Shown here in pieces: positions 54,548-63,715 of a stretch of 64,000 bases of DNA. Below the pieces are notes generated by a model. The model did not search any database. It saw only the letters and a list, made by a program, of their open reading frames with translations, and was not told the origin of the DNA. Both the position numbers and the translations under genes were made by a program. Source of the stretch: Bradyrhizobium symbiodeficiens (lineage in GTDB: Bacteria; Pseudomonadota; Alphaproteobacteria; Rhizobiales; Xanthobacteraceae); assembly GCF_002266465.3 (NCBI RefSeq), contig NZ_CP029427.2:1862501-1926500 (forward strand), given 5' to 3'. Numbering within the stretch: position 1 is the stretch's first letter; each line of letters opens with the position of its first letter.

Positions 54548-55123
54548 TCAGGCGACCATGACGATCCGGCTGCGCAGCATGGTCCGGGACGAGCGGCCGA
54601 GCCGCCGGAGCAGCCGTGCCTCGGAGCGGCGGGCCTGCGGCGGGTATCCGCCGATGCGATCGTAATGATCACGCGCAATCAAAAGGCCCTGATCGCCGAG
54701 GGGCCCGATCAACCCGCGCACCACGGCCCGGAGGATGTCGCGCAATCCAGTATCGGCGTAAGGCGAGCGCGCATAGCGGAACACGGCGGCACGGTCCCGT
54801 CCGCTGCTCGCGACGACCTGGATGAACTGGGTGGTTTCCTCGATCCAGCCGGTTTCCAGCACCGCGCCCGCAGGCAGGAACATCAGCCAGGGCGAGCGCG
54901 CCTGGAGCGCGCCGGCCGCGAGCGCGGCACCTTGTGAGGATCCCTCGAAGCCGACGAAACGGCAGCCTGCGACGTCGGCAACCCGCTCGATGACGCCGTT
55001 GCGGGTGCCGTCGACCAGGAGCACCTCCCGGATGATTCCGGCGGCGGCCCCCGGGACCAGCGCGGCCAATGTCGCCACCGCGGTCTGCTCGACGCCTTCG
55101 GTCGGAATGATGACGCTCAGCAT
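54548..55123 (-). CDS. Small GT2-like glycosyltransferase
   Basis: The 191-residue protein starts like a GT2 glycosyltransferase: SVIIPTEGVEQTAVATLAAL, then a LLVDGTRNG segment and AGALQARSPWLMFLPAGAVL. The family DxD is replaced by PAGA, and the chain is shorter than usual. The active site is therefore doubtful. The C-terminus has RDHYDRIGGYPP, a common GT2 acceptor segment. It lies upstream of the MarR-GNAT gene on the same strand. Confidence 0.7.
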   Translation of the reverse strand: MLSVIIPTEGVEQTAVATLAALVPGAAAGIIREVLLVDGTRNGVIERVADVAGCRFVGFEGSSQGAALAAGALQARSPWLMFLPAGAVLETGWIEETTQFIQVVASSGRDRAAVFRYARSPYADTGLRDILRAVVRGLIGPLGDQGLLIARDHYDRIGGYPPQARRSEARLLRRLGRSSRTMLRSRIVMVA

Positions 55124-55443
55124 GATTGAGGCTTCAATGTCCGCACTTCGGGAGAAGCGTAGCTTATGATGATGTTGTCATAAACACGTGGCGTTGCCGA
55201 GTGCAACTTTCCGGCGGCGCTTCGGCGTGCGATGGTAAACCGCAGTCAGTCATCTCAGCCAAATGTGTCATGCGAAGGTTGGCGATGTTGCCGAATGTTT
55301 CGGCACAAGCTCGTCCCGAGAGTATTAACCCGGAGTTTCACGGCGACATTGTGCGGCGCGGGGTTGGCTCCTGCAGGAGGGCGCGCCTTGCAAGAAAGGT
55401 TCGAACGGCAAATGTGTGACTTTGGTGCCGGCGGAGGCTTCCC
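55124..55443. other. Intergenic stretch between divergent glycosyltransferase and RMD1 genes
   Basis: No gene, RNA or repeat could be recognised in these 320 bases. Short frames inside it lack ribosome sites and do not look like coding sequence. Promoters for both divergent genes are expected here. Confidence 0.45.
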
Positions 55444-56283
55444 ATGAATTCCGATCAACTCGCTGTCGGCACGGCGTCGGCGTCGCCGAAGCCGGAGGCT
55501 GCGCCGACCTTGCGGATCCGCGCGCTGATGCTGGGCGACCGCATCAACGCCTCCGGCCTCGAGATCGGCACGCTGGTCTCGTCGTCGCCCGCCGCCTTCC
55601 GCGTCCATGCCGGTCTTGCCGTGGTCTTCCGCTACGGCGTCGTGGTGCTGATCGGGCTGCTTCCGTCCAAGGAGAAGGTGCTGATCGATGGCCTGAAGCC
55701 GCGGGTGGTCGGCGAGCTCAGCCCGTATGAGGAGGAGATCGCGCAGGCACAGCTGTGCAAGGACGAAACCGCCGAGGTGATCCAGCCGGGCGGGCCGATC
55801 TGCCTCGCCAAATTCTCCGACGATCGGCTGCTGATCGTTGCGGATGCGCTCGCCAAGAGCACCTCGCTTGCCCGTGACGAGCGCCGCGTCGCCGCGGTCT
55901 TCGATGTGATCGAGCCGTTTGCGCGGGAGCTTGCCGAGCACGGCCGTACGCCGCGCCGTCGCAAGGGCATCCTGCAACTGATCGGCAACGCACTGCTGGT
56001 ACAGCAGCGCGTCGCCGGCCGCGTCGCGATCGCCGAGAAACCCGACGTGCTCTGGGAGAAGCCCGAGCTCGACCGGCTCTATTCCCGTCTGGAAGACGAG
56101 TACGAACTGAAGGAGCGCCTCGACACGCTCGAGCGCAAGCTCACCGCGGTGTCGGAGACCGCCAACGCGCTCGCCGACATCATCGACACCCAGCGCTCGC
56201 TCCGCCTGGAGATCGCGGTCGTCGTGCTGATCGTGATCGAGGTCGCGATCGGGTGTTTTCAGATCTTATCAGGGACTCACTGA
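55444..56283 (+). CDS. RMD1 family (DUF155) protein
   Basis: The 279-residue protein fits the RMD1/DUF155 family: RVHAGLAVVFRYGVVVLIGL, then LLIVADALAKSTSLARDERR and PDVLWEKPELDRLYSRLEDE. A C-terminal coiled coil ends in a membrane helix (about residues 254-273). Members occur in mitochondria and bacteria as membrane-anchored proteins of unknown biochemistry. Its last 15 bases overlap the 3' end of the convergent PPDK-like gene. Confidence 0.88.
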   Translation: MNSDQLAVGTASASPKPEAAPTLRIRALMLGDRINASGLEIGTLVSSSPAAFRVHAGLAVVFRYGVVVLIGLLPSKEKVLIDGLKPRVVGELSPYEEEIAQAQLCKDETAEVIQPGGPICLAKFSDDRLLIVADALAKSTSLARDERRVAAVFDVIEPFARELAEHGRTPRRRKGILQLIGNALLVQQRVAGRVAIAEKPDVLWEKPELDRLYSRLEDEYELKERLDTLERKLTAVSETANALADIIDTQRSLRLEIAVVVLIVIEVAIGCFQILSGTH

Positions 56284-57894
56284 GCCGCTTGCCGCGCGCG
56301 GGCGGCGCTTGTGCAGGTCGGACCGCGAATGCCACGCGGCGATCTCGGCAAGCTCGGCCTCGGGCCGCGTCTCGACCGTCTCGCAGCGTCCGAGATGAAG
56401 CTCTCCGGCATCGCCGTCGATCGTGACCCATTCGTCCTCGCACAGCAGGGCACCGGCGAGCTGAGCCCGCCCCGCGACGGGATCGATCTTCAATTCGCGG
56501 CAGCCCACCACGCAAGGCTTGCCCATCTGGCGCGCCACCAGCGCTGCATGCGAGGTCCGCGCGCCGACCGCCGTGACGATGCCCGCCGCCAGCGCAAAGC
56601 CTGCGACATCGGCAGTGCTGGTATCGGGACGCAGCAGGATGACCGGCTCGCCCGCTGCCGATAGCCGCTGGGCGCTTTCGGAATCGAACGCCGCGCGTCC
56701 GATGCCGATGCCGCCGGAGGCTCCGACGCCGGCGGTTGCGGGCTTGCCGGGAGAAACCAGCCTGGTCTCCGTGAGCCCGGCGAGATCGATGTCCTCGATG
56801 CGCCTCAGGGCCTCGTCCTCCGCGATCAGACCTTCATGCACGAGGTCAATCGCGATCCTCACCGCGGCGCGCGGGGTGCGCTTGGCGGCCCGGGTCTGGA
56901 GGATCCAGAGCTTGCCGTCCTCGACGGTAAATTCGACGTCCTGGACGTCGGTGAACTCGCGCTCGAGCTGCTTCAGAATGTCGGCAAGCTCGGCTTCGGT
57001 TCGCGGCAATGCGCGCGCGATCGCGTCGGCCGTATCAGGCGCGCGGCGGCCGGACACGACGTCCTCGCCCTGCGCATCGAGCACGAGATCGATCATCGGG
57101 CGTGGTGCTCCCGTCGAAGGATCGCGCGAGAAGGCGACGCCGGCGCCGGAGGCCAGCCCGCCATTGCCGAACACCATCGCCTGTACCGTGACCGCGGTGC
57201 CCTGGAGTTCTTCCAGCTGCTGGAGCTTCCGGTAGGTCTGGGCTCGCTCGCTCATCCAGGACCGGTAGACGGCCTGTGCTGCCGCCTCGAGCTGGCCGTC
57301 CGCATCGTCGAGCCAGCCATCGGCGCGATCCTCGACCAGCACCTGTTCGTCGCCGGCAAGCCGCTCCAGCGCCTCGCTGTCGAGCTCGCGATCGCTGTCG
57401 GCGCCTTCGGCTCCGACCAGTTCGGCGATGCGGACGGCGAATGCGTCGGCGTCCAATCCGAGCACGGTTTCGCCGAAACTCTCCAGGAAGCGGCGCCGGC
57501 AGTCCCAGGCGAGCCTTGGCCGGCCGGTCGCTCTAATCAGGCCGTGCACGGCATCCGGCGTGCAGCCGACATTGAGGACGGTGTCGAGCATGCCCGGCAT
57601 CGATCGGGCGGCACCCGAGCGGACCGAGACCAGCAGCGGCTGCCGTCGGTCGCCGAAGCGCTTGCCGGTCGCGTCTTCCAGGAACGCAATTCCTTCCTTG
57701 AGCCCGTCGCGCAGACGATGTTCGGCGTGGGCGTGGCGGGAGATGATGTCCGCACACAGCTTGACCGGCAGCACGAAAGCGGGCGGCACCGGCAGGCCCA
57801 GCGCGGCCATCCGGGCGAGGTTCGCGGCCTTGGCGCCGATCTCTTCGGCGGAATGCAACGCCGTCGCGCCGGCGCCGATACGCACGATATGCAT
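56269..57894 (-). CDS. PPDK-like protein lacking the PEP/pyruvate barrel
   Basis: The 541-residue protein matches the first two domains of pyruvate phosphate dikinase. The ATP-grasp part keeps K22, R92, D319, E321 and Q333 (numbers here; PPDK has K22, R92, D321, E323, Q335). The swivel domain keeps the phospho-acceptor H449 in GARTSHAALVARQMGKPCVV. The C-terminal PEP/pyruvate TIM barrel of about 350 residues is absent, and the chain ends soon after the swivel. A phosphohistidine could form, but its acceptor must be another molecule or protein. It begins 10 bases after a PhoU-tailed gene. Confidence 0.88.
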   Translation of the reverse strand: MHIVRIGAGATALHSAEEIGAKAANLARMAALGLPVPPAFVLPVKLCADIISRHAHAEHRLRDGLKEGIAFLEDATGKRFGDRRQPLLVSVRSGAARSMPGMLDTVLNVGCTPDAVHGLIRATGRPRLAWDCRRRFLESFGETVLGLDADAFAVRIAELVGAEGADSDRELDSEALERLAGDEQVLVEDRADGWLDDADGQLEAAAQAVYRSWMSERAQTYRKLQQLEELQGTAVTVQAMVFGNGGLASGAGVAFSRDPSTGAPRPMIDLVLDAQGEDVVSGRRAPDTADAIARALPRTEAELADILKQLEREFTDVQDVEFTVEDGKLWILQTRAAKRTPRAAVRIAIDLVHEGLIAEDEALRRIEDIDLAGLTETRLVSPGKPATAGVGASGGIGIGRAAFDSESAQRLSAAGEPVILLRPDTSTADVAGFALAAGIVTAVGARTSHAALVARQMGKPCVVGCRELKIDPVAGRAQLAGALLCEDEWVTIDGDAGELHLGRCETVETRPEAELAEIAAWHSRSDLHKRRPRAASGSVSP

Positions 57895-57904
57895 GGTGAT
57901 TCCC

Positions 57905-59833
57905 CTAAGCTGCGAGATCGATCATGATGTGACGGCGCAACAGGTGCCCAAAGCCTGCGAAACGATCGGTGGCGCGCTCGATCGCACGTGCGAGCTCGAG
58001 TACCGAGAGCGAGGTCGCGACGTCGAAGCCGCCGCCGAACACCAGGGCGGTCGTCGCACGCTCCAGGCTGTCTGCGGCATGTTCGGCATCGATCAGCCGG
58101 GTCACCGCGGACAGCGCATCCTCGGAATCCGCGCGCCGTCCTTCCGGCACGTCGGTCGCTGCGGCGATCCCGCTGGCCGCGACCTCGGTCGCGGTCATCG
58201 CGACCGCGCAGAGTTCAGCGAGCGCGGTCAGCAGCGACGGGTCCGTCCGATCCGGCATGAGGGAGGCAATGAAGGCCGCCTGTTCCAGCTCGTCGACGGC
58301 TTCCTCGGCCCGATCGATCAATTGCCCGATCGTCGGCCGGGCGTTGAGCCGGTCGATCTCCTTGCGGGTTTCGAGCGCGATGCGATCCGCCTTCTGCTCG
58401 ATCGCGCCGCAGCGTCGCGCCAGCAGCGTCGGATCGGCAGGCCGGCCGACCCGAAGCGCGTCAATATGACGAGAGATCGCCGCGACAACATCATGGGCCA
58501 ATCCGATCTGGCGCAGCACGGCGGCAAGCAGGGCGCCATCGACGCGCTCCAGGTGTCGCACCAGGTCGGCCTCGATTTGGTCGCGCACCGTCCTGACCGA
58601 GCGCCCGGTGAGCAGCGCTGCGGTCGAGGCGCGCAGCGCCGCCTTGAGGAAATCGATTGCTGCGGTACGGCCCAGCGCCTGGTCGAGCCGTTCGCCGAAG
58701 CCGATCCGTGCGGGGGCGGCATTGCGGACGGCGGACCCCAGCAACTCGTTGCCGCCGAGCTCGAGGAAGCCGCGATGTCCGATCCGGTGACGCGCCGCCC
58801 ATTCCAGGATCCTGGCCGCGTCGTCCTTGGCGACCCAGGTACGCAACAGCTTGCGCGCCTTGTTCCAGTCGATCAGGAACACCAGTGCGCCGCCCACGGC
58901 CGTGAGGAATTCGTTGCGATCGGCGGCATGAGAGGCCTGGAACTGCCCGGTGACGAGATAGAACGAGTTGTCGTCGCCAAGGCCTGCGGCGGTGTGACGG
59001 TCGAGCCCGCTCCAGGTCGCCTCGAATTTGTCGAACAGCGAGATGAAGAACTTGGCCCGCGCCAGGTGGACGTCGGTGTAGGTGACGGTGACCGCGTTCT
59101 TCTTGACCGCGATCACCACGACATGGGCATCGGTGGTGCCGATGTCATTCTGGATCAGCAACTTTCCTCCCGAGCGGGTCGCCATGGTGTCGAGGCCGGG
59201 ATGGTTGAACTTCAGGCCGCGCGTCTCGTTGAGGCCCTTCATGAAGGCCTCGACCGCGCTGCGATCTTCGCCGTGCAGGCCGAACACATGGGCGCCGTCG
59301 AGCGTTTCCTCCGAGCAGCTCGACGCGAGCTTGTTCAGGGCCTTGTGCAGATCCATCACCAGGCGATGGAGACTGTCGCCGGCAGCCTCGGTGACGCCGG
59401 TGAGACGGGCAATGCGGGCGAGATCGATGTCGTTGGTCGCATCGAGCAGGCCCGCACTGCGCACGGCCGTCAGCCGCGCATTCGCCTTCTCCCCCTCCGA
59501 AGGCGCGCCGGCGCCGACGGCCCGGATCATGGCCGCGGCGTCGTCCTGGATTTCCTTCATCAGCTTGGCGAGGTTCGGGGCCGCGAGCCGCGACGGTCCG
59601 ATCAGATGAGCGCCCCCGATCAGCGTTGCGATCGCCGCAGGCGCGATCCCGGCGGTGTGGCTCTCGACCGCAAGCTCGCTGACCGGACGATCCGGGTTCT
59701 GCGCATGGCTCACTGCTGCCTGCAGCGCGCTCATGCGCACCTTGATGCGGTCGTTGGCGGCAAGCCCTTCCGCCACCAAAGCGGGCAGAAGGATGCCGCC
59801 CTGTCCGAGCTCTTCGATGATCTGGGTTTTCAT
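57905..59833 (-). CDS. Uncharacterised protein with DUF47/PhoU-like C-terminal domain
   Basis: The 642-residue protein has no family I can name in its first 470 residues. That part is alpha/beta, with SCSEETLDGAHVFGLHGEDR, a LLIQNDIGTTDAHVVVIAVK segment and LARAKFFISLFDKFEATWSG. From about residue 474, a helical bundle resembles DUF47 proteins (CGAIEQKADRIALETRKEID, then RAEEAVDELEQ, DAEHAADSLERA and ERATDRFAGFGHLLRRH). It sits between ackA (82-base gap) and the PPDK-like gene. A role as partner or acceptor for the PPDK-like protein is inference. Confidence 0.72.
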   Translation of the reverse strand: MKTQIIEELGQGGILLPALVAEGLAANDRIKVRMSALQAAVSHAQNPDRPVSELAVESHTAGIAPAAIATLIGGAHLIGPSRLAAPNLAKLMKEIQDDAAAMIRAVGAGAPSEGEKANARLTAVRSAGLLDATNDIDLARIARLTGVTEAAGDSLHRLVMDLHKALNKLASSCSEETLDGAHVFGLHGEDRSAVEAFMKGLNETRGLKFNHPGLDTMATRSGGKLLIQNDIGTTDAHVVVIAVKKNAVTVTYTDVHLARAKFFISLFDKFEATWSGLDRHTAAGLGDDNSFYLVTGQFQASHAADRNEFLTAVGGALVFLIDWNKARKLLRTWVAKDDAARILEWAARHRIGHRGFLELGGNELLGSAVRNAAPARIGFGERLDQALGRTAAIDFLKAALRASTAALLTGRSVRTVRDQIEADLVRHLERVDGALLAAVLRQIGLAHDVVAAISRHIDALRVGRPADPTLLARRCGAIEQKADRIALETRKEIDRLNARPTIGQLIDRAEEAVDELEQAAFIASLMPDRTDPSLLTALAELCAVAMTATEVAASGIAAATDVPEGRRADSEDALSAVTRLIDAEHAADSLERATTALVFGGGFDVATSLSVLELARAIERATDRFAGFGHLLRRHIMIDLAA

Positions 59834-59915
59834 GATCCATCCGCACAGCGATTGATGCCGTCTGTATGCCGCGAAGTTGCGGCCGCCTCATTGCGGCAGA
59901 TCATTCATAAAAATG

Positions 59916-61112
59916 TCATGCAGTAGGCTGCTTGCGCAGCAGCGCGGCGCTGTGGCGCGCGATGGTGATCTCTTCGTTGGTGGGAATGACGAAGACGTCG
60001 ACCGCGCTGCCGCTTTGGTTGATGCGCTCGCGCGCTGCGTCGTTGGCCGCTGGATCGATGCGCACGCCGAGCCATGCGAGCCGCTCGCCGATCGCGCTGC
60101 GGATTTCCTTGCTGTGCTCGCCGATGCCGCCGGTGAACACGAGGCAGTCCAACCCTTGAAGGGAGTTCGACATCACGGCGATCTCCTGAGCCGCGCGGAA
60201 GGTGAAGAGATCGATCGCCTCGCCCGCAGCGGCCTCGCGGCTTGCGAGCAGCGTGCGCATATCGGACGAAAGCCCGGAGACGCCGAGCAGGCCGGACTCG
60301 TGATAGAGCAGGTGCTGCACCGCCTCGGCCGACATCTTCTCGTGCTGTTGCAGATAGAGCAGCACGCCGGGATCGATCGTGCCGCAGCGTGTGCCCATCA
60401 CGAGGCCATCGAGCGGCGTCAGTCCCATCGTGGTGTCGACGCTGCGGCCGTTGCGCAGCGCGCACAGGCTCGCGCCATTGCCGAGATGAGCGATGACCGT
60501 GCGGCTGGCTGCGAGGTCCGGCGCGGTTCCGGCAAGGCGGCCCGCGACATATTCAAACGACAGCCCGTGGAAGCCGTAGCGCCGGAGGCCGCGTGCCTCG
60601 AAGCGCCGCGGGATGGCGAAGCGGCTCGCGGGCGGCGCGAGGCTGTGATGAAAGGCGGTATCGAAACAGGCGATCTGCGCCAGCGCGGGCTGGATCGCTC
60701 GGATGGTGCGGACCGGCGCGAGGCAGCGAGGCTGATGCAACGGCGCCAGCGGCGTCAGTGCCTCCAGCTTCGCGGTGATCTCTTCGGTCAGTGCGACCGG
60801 ACCCGAGTAGTCCGGACCGCCATGAACGACGCGATGGCCGACGGCACGCAAGCAGCCCTTGCCGAATTGGTCCTCGATGAATCCGAGCACGTCGGCGAAC
60901 AGGTGGCCACTGTCCGTATCCGACGCTTCTCTCTTCTTCTCGAACAGGACGTGGCCTCCGGTGCTTTTCACAGCGAGCCGGGGCTTGGCCTCGTGCTCGT
61001 CGAGCAGGCCGCTGCAGAGCAGGATGGGCTCGGCCGCCGAGATGTCGAACAGGCCGAACTTGATGCTCGACGATCCCGAATTGAGGACGAGAAGTGAGGC
61101 CGGGGCCGGCAT
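59916..61112 (-). CDS. ackA: Acetate kinase
   Basis: AckA interconverts acetyl phosphate and acetate with ADP/ATP. The 398-residue protein starts at ATG 61112 with the family start LLVLNSGSSSIKFGLFD. It contains VGHRVVHGGPDYSGP, FDTAFHHSLAPPASRFAIPR and the catalytic segment VIAHLGNGASLCALRNGRSV. The C-terminal nucleotide part has VFTGGIGEHSKEIRSAIG. The gene starts 4 bases after the xfp stop, so acetyl phosphate from phosphoketolase is passed to this enzyme in the same operon. Confidence 0.95.
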   Translation of the reverse strand: MPAPASLLVLNSGSSSIKFGLFDISAAEPILLCSGLLDEHEAKPRLAVKSTGGHVLFEKKREASDTDSGHLFADVLGFIEDQFGKGCLRAVGHRVVHGGPDYSGPVALTEEITAKLEALTPLAPLHQPRCLAPVRTIRAIQPALAQIACFDTAFHHSLAPPASRFAIPRRFEARGLRRYGFHGLSFEYVAGRLAGTAPDLAASRTVIAHLGNGASLCALRNGRSVDTTMGLTPLDGLVMGTRCGTIDPGVLLYLQQHEKMSAEAVQHLLYHESGLLGVSGLSSDMRTLLASREAAAGEAIDLFTFRAAQEIAVMSNSLQGLDCLVFTGGIGEHSKEIRSAIGERLAWLGVRIDPAANDAARERINQSGSAVDVFVIPTNEEITIARHSAALLRKQPTA

Positions 61113-61116
61113 GATG

Positions 61117-63504
61117 TCAGCCCGTCTTGCCCGGCCAGGCCCAGTCGCGGATCTCAGGCATGTCCTCGCCATGCTCGCGAATGTAGCGCGAATGTTCGAT
61201 CAGCTTGTCGCGGAACTGTTGCTTCACAGCCGCGGCTTTGGTCGCAAGGCCCGGCACCCGTTCGATCGCTTCGATCGCGAGGTGATAGCGGTCGAGTTCG
61301 TTGAGCACGACCATGTCGAACGGAGTGGTCGTGGTGCCTTCTTCGATGAAGCCGCGCACGTGCAGGCCGGCATGGTTGGTGCGGTTGTAGGTCAGCCGGT
61401 GGATCAGATGGGGATAGCCGTGATAGGCGAACACCACCGGCTTGTCGCGCGTGAACAGGCTGTCGAAGTCGCGATCGGAAAGACCATGCGGGTGCTGCTC
61501 CTTCGGTTGCAGCGTCATGAGGTCGACGACGTTGACGATGCGAATCTTCAAATCGGGCAACGCCTTGCGCAGGAGGTCGACCGCGGCGAGCGTCTCAAGC
61601 GTCGGGACGTCGCCGGCGCAGGCCATCACCAGATCGGGCTCGCTGCTCGAATCCTCCGTGCCGGCCCAGGTCCAGATGCCGATGCCGGCATCGCAATGCG
61701 TTGCGGCCGCCTCCATTGAAAGCCATTGCGGCGCGGGCTGCTTGCCGGCAACGATTACGTTGACGCGGTCATAGGTGCGCAGGCAGTGATCGGCGATCCA
61801 GAGCAGCGTATTGGCGTCCGGCGGGAAATAGATACGGACGATATCGGCCTTCTTGTTGGCGACGAAGTCGACGAAGCCGGGATCCTGATGGCTGAAGCCG
61901 TTGTGGTCCTGCCGCCAGACATGCGAGGTCAGCAGATAGTTGAGCGAGGCGATCGGGCGCCGCCATGGCAGATGCCGTGTCACCTTCAGCCATTTGGCGT
62001 GCTGGTTGAACATGGAATCGACGATGTGGATGAAGGCCTCGTAGCACGAGAAGAAACCGTGGCGGCCGGTGAGCAGGTAGCCTTCGAGCCAGCCCTGGCA
62101 GAGATGCTCGCTCAGCACCTCCATGACGCGTCCCTTCTGGGCGAGGTGCACGTCATATGGCTCGATCGGTTCCATCCATACCCGCTCGGTTGCCTCGAAC
62201 ACCGCATCGAGTCGGTTTGACGCGGTCTCATCCGGGCCCATGATGCGGAAGTTGCGCTCGGCGGCGTTGAGGCGAATGACGTCGCGCAGGAACTTGCCGA
62301 GCTCGCGCGTCGCTTCACCCGTCGTGCCGCCGGGCCGCGGCACGTCCACCGCGAATGCCCGGAAGTCCGGCAGCTTCAGCTCCTTCTTCAATAGCCCGCC
62401 ATTGGCGTGCGGATTTGCACCCATGCGGCGATTGCCCGCGGGCGCGAGCGCCTGAAGCTCGGGCATGAGCGCCCCGCTCGCGTCGAACAGCTTTTCGGGC
62501 TCGTAGCTGCGCATCCAGTCTTCGAGAATCTTCAGATGCGCCGGATTTTCGCGGCAGCCCGCCACCGGGACTTGATGCGCGCGCCAAAAGCCTTCGACCT
62601 TCTTGCCGTCGACCTCTTTCGGACCCGTCCAGCCCTTGGGGCTGCGCAGCACGATCATCGGCCAGCGCGGCCGCTCGACAGTCTTGCGGCCGTCGCGGGC
62701 ATGCTGCTGGATCGAACGGATGCTGGCGAACGCGACGTCGAGCGCGTCCGCCATGGCCTGGTGCATCAATTTGGGATCGTCGCCCTCGACGAACAACGGC
62801 TCGTGGCCGAAGCCGTGGAACAGGTCACGGATCTCCTCGTCGCGCATCCGCCCGAGCACGGTGGGGTTGGCGATCTTGTAGCCGTTCAGGTGCAGGATCG
62901 GCAGCACCGCGCCGTCATGAGCGGGGTTGAGGAACTTGTTGGAGTGCCAGGACGCCGCGAGCGGGCCGGTCTCGGCCTCGCCGTCGCCGACCACGCAGGC
63001 GACGATCAGGTCGGGATTGTCGAACGCCGCGCCATAAGCATGCACCAGCGCGTAGCCGAGCTCGCCGCCCTCGTGGATCGAGCCCGGTGTTTCCGGTGCC
63101 GCATGGCTCGGAATGCCGCCGGGGAAGGAGAACTGCCTGAACAGCTTGCGCAATCCGTCCGTGTCGCGGGCAATGTTGGGATAGATCTCGCTGTAACTGC
63201 CTTCCAGATAGGTGTTGGCGACCATGCCCGGCCCGCCATGGCCGGGGCCGCAGACATAGAGCACGCTGAGATCGAGTGCACTGATGACACGGTTGAGATG
63301 GGCGTAGATGAAGTTCAGGCCGGGCGTCGTGCCCCAATGGCCGAGCAAACGCGGCTTGATGTGCTCGGGGCGCAAGGGCTCGCGCAGCAGCGGATTGTCG
63401 AGCAAATAGATTTGCCCGACGGAGAGGTAGTTCGCGGCGCGCCAGTAGCGATCGAGGAGGTCGAGGTTGCTGCTTGCCGCGGCCGATTGTTGTTGATTTG
63501 TCAT
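61117..63504 (-). CDS. xfp: Phosphoketolase
   Basis: The enzyme splits xylulose-5-P (and, in some members, fructose-6-P) with phosphate to acetyl phosphate and glyceraldehyde-3-P or erythrose-4-P, using thiamine diphosphate. The 795-residue protein starts at ATG 63504 with an AGGA ribosome site. Family signatures are [37 protein letters not shown], the cofactor segment [19 protein letters not shown], and [20 protein letters not shown]. Length is normal. It is the first gene of the cluster with ackA and is divergent from the radical SAM gene. Confidence 0.96.
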   Translation of the reverse strand: MTNQQQSAAASSNLDLLDRYWRAANYLSVGQIYLLDNPLLREPLRPEHIKPRLLGHWGTTPGLNFIYAHLNRVISALDLSVLYVCGPGHGGPGMVANTYLEGSYSEIYPNIARDTDGLRKLFRQFSFPGGIPSHAAPETPGSIHEGGELGYALVHAYGAAFDNPDLIVACVVGDGEAETGPLAASWHSNKFLNPAHDGAVLPILHLNGYKIANPTVLGRMRDEEIRDLFHGFGHEPLFVEGDDPKLMHQAMADALDVAFASIRSIQQHARDGRKTVERPRWPMIVLRSPKGWTGPKEVDGKKVEGFWRAHQVPVAGCRENPAHLKILEDWMRSYEPEKLFDASGALMPELQALAPAGNRRMGANPHANGGLLKKELKLPDFRAFAVDVPRPGGTTGEATRELGKFLRDVIRLNAAERNFRIMGPDETASNRLDAVFEATERVWMEPIEPYDVHLAQKGRVMEVLSEHLCQGWLEGYLLTGRHGFFSCYEAFIHIVDSMFNQHAKWLKVTRHLPWRRPIASLNYLLTSHVWRQDHNGFSHQDPGFVDFVANKKADIVRIYFPPDANTLLWIADHCLRTYDRVNVIVAGKQPAPQWLSMEAAATHCDAGIGIWTWAGTEDSSSEPDLVMACAGDVPTLETLAAVDLLRKALPDLKIRIVNVVDLMTLQPKEQHPHGLSDRDFDSLFTRDKPVVFAYHGYPHLIHRLTYNRTNHAGLHVRGFIEEGTTTTPFDMVVLNELDRYHLAIEAIERVPGLATKAAAVKQQFRDKLIEHSRYIREHGEDMPEIRDWAWPGKTG

Positions 63505-63639
63505 GTTCCTGCTGACCTTCACCCCGGCGATCGTCACCAACATTGTTCCGCGACGATTGATCCCTGGCCGGCATCAAACGAGATCATTGCGACGGGCATG
63601 TTGCGTGAGGTCAAACCGCCGAGCCCGAAATTTGGGCGG

Positions 63640-63661
63640 CTACTGTGCATGGGGTTGTTTT
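63640..63661 (+). repeat. Short intergenic repeat, copy 2 of 2
   Basis: The 22 bases are identical to 15974-15995, with a TGTGCATGGGGTTGTTTT core. This copy lies 55 bases upstream of the radical SAM start in the shared promoter gap with xfp. Confidence 0.75.
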
Positions 63662-63715
63662 CCCATTTTTTGTTTGTGTTCTTGATTTGTTCCGTTGTCG
63701 TGCTATCTTGGCTTC

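Noticed and set aside
57428..59926. An 832-codon plus-strand frame opposite the PPDK-like and PhoU-tailed genes
   Set aside because: It spans two recognisable genes on the other strand and has no ribosome site or motif of its own.
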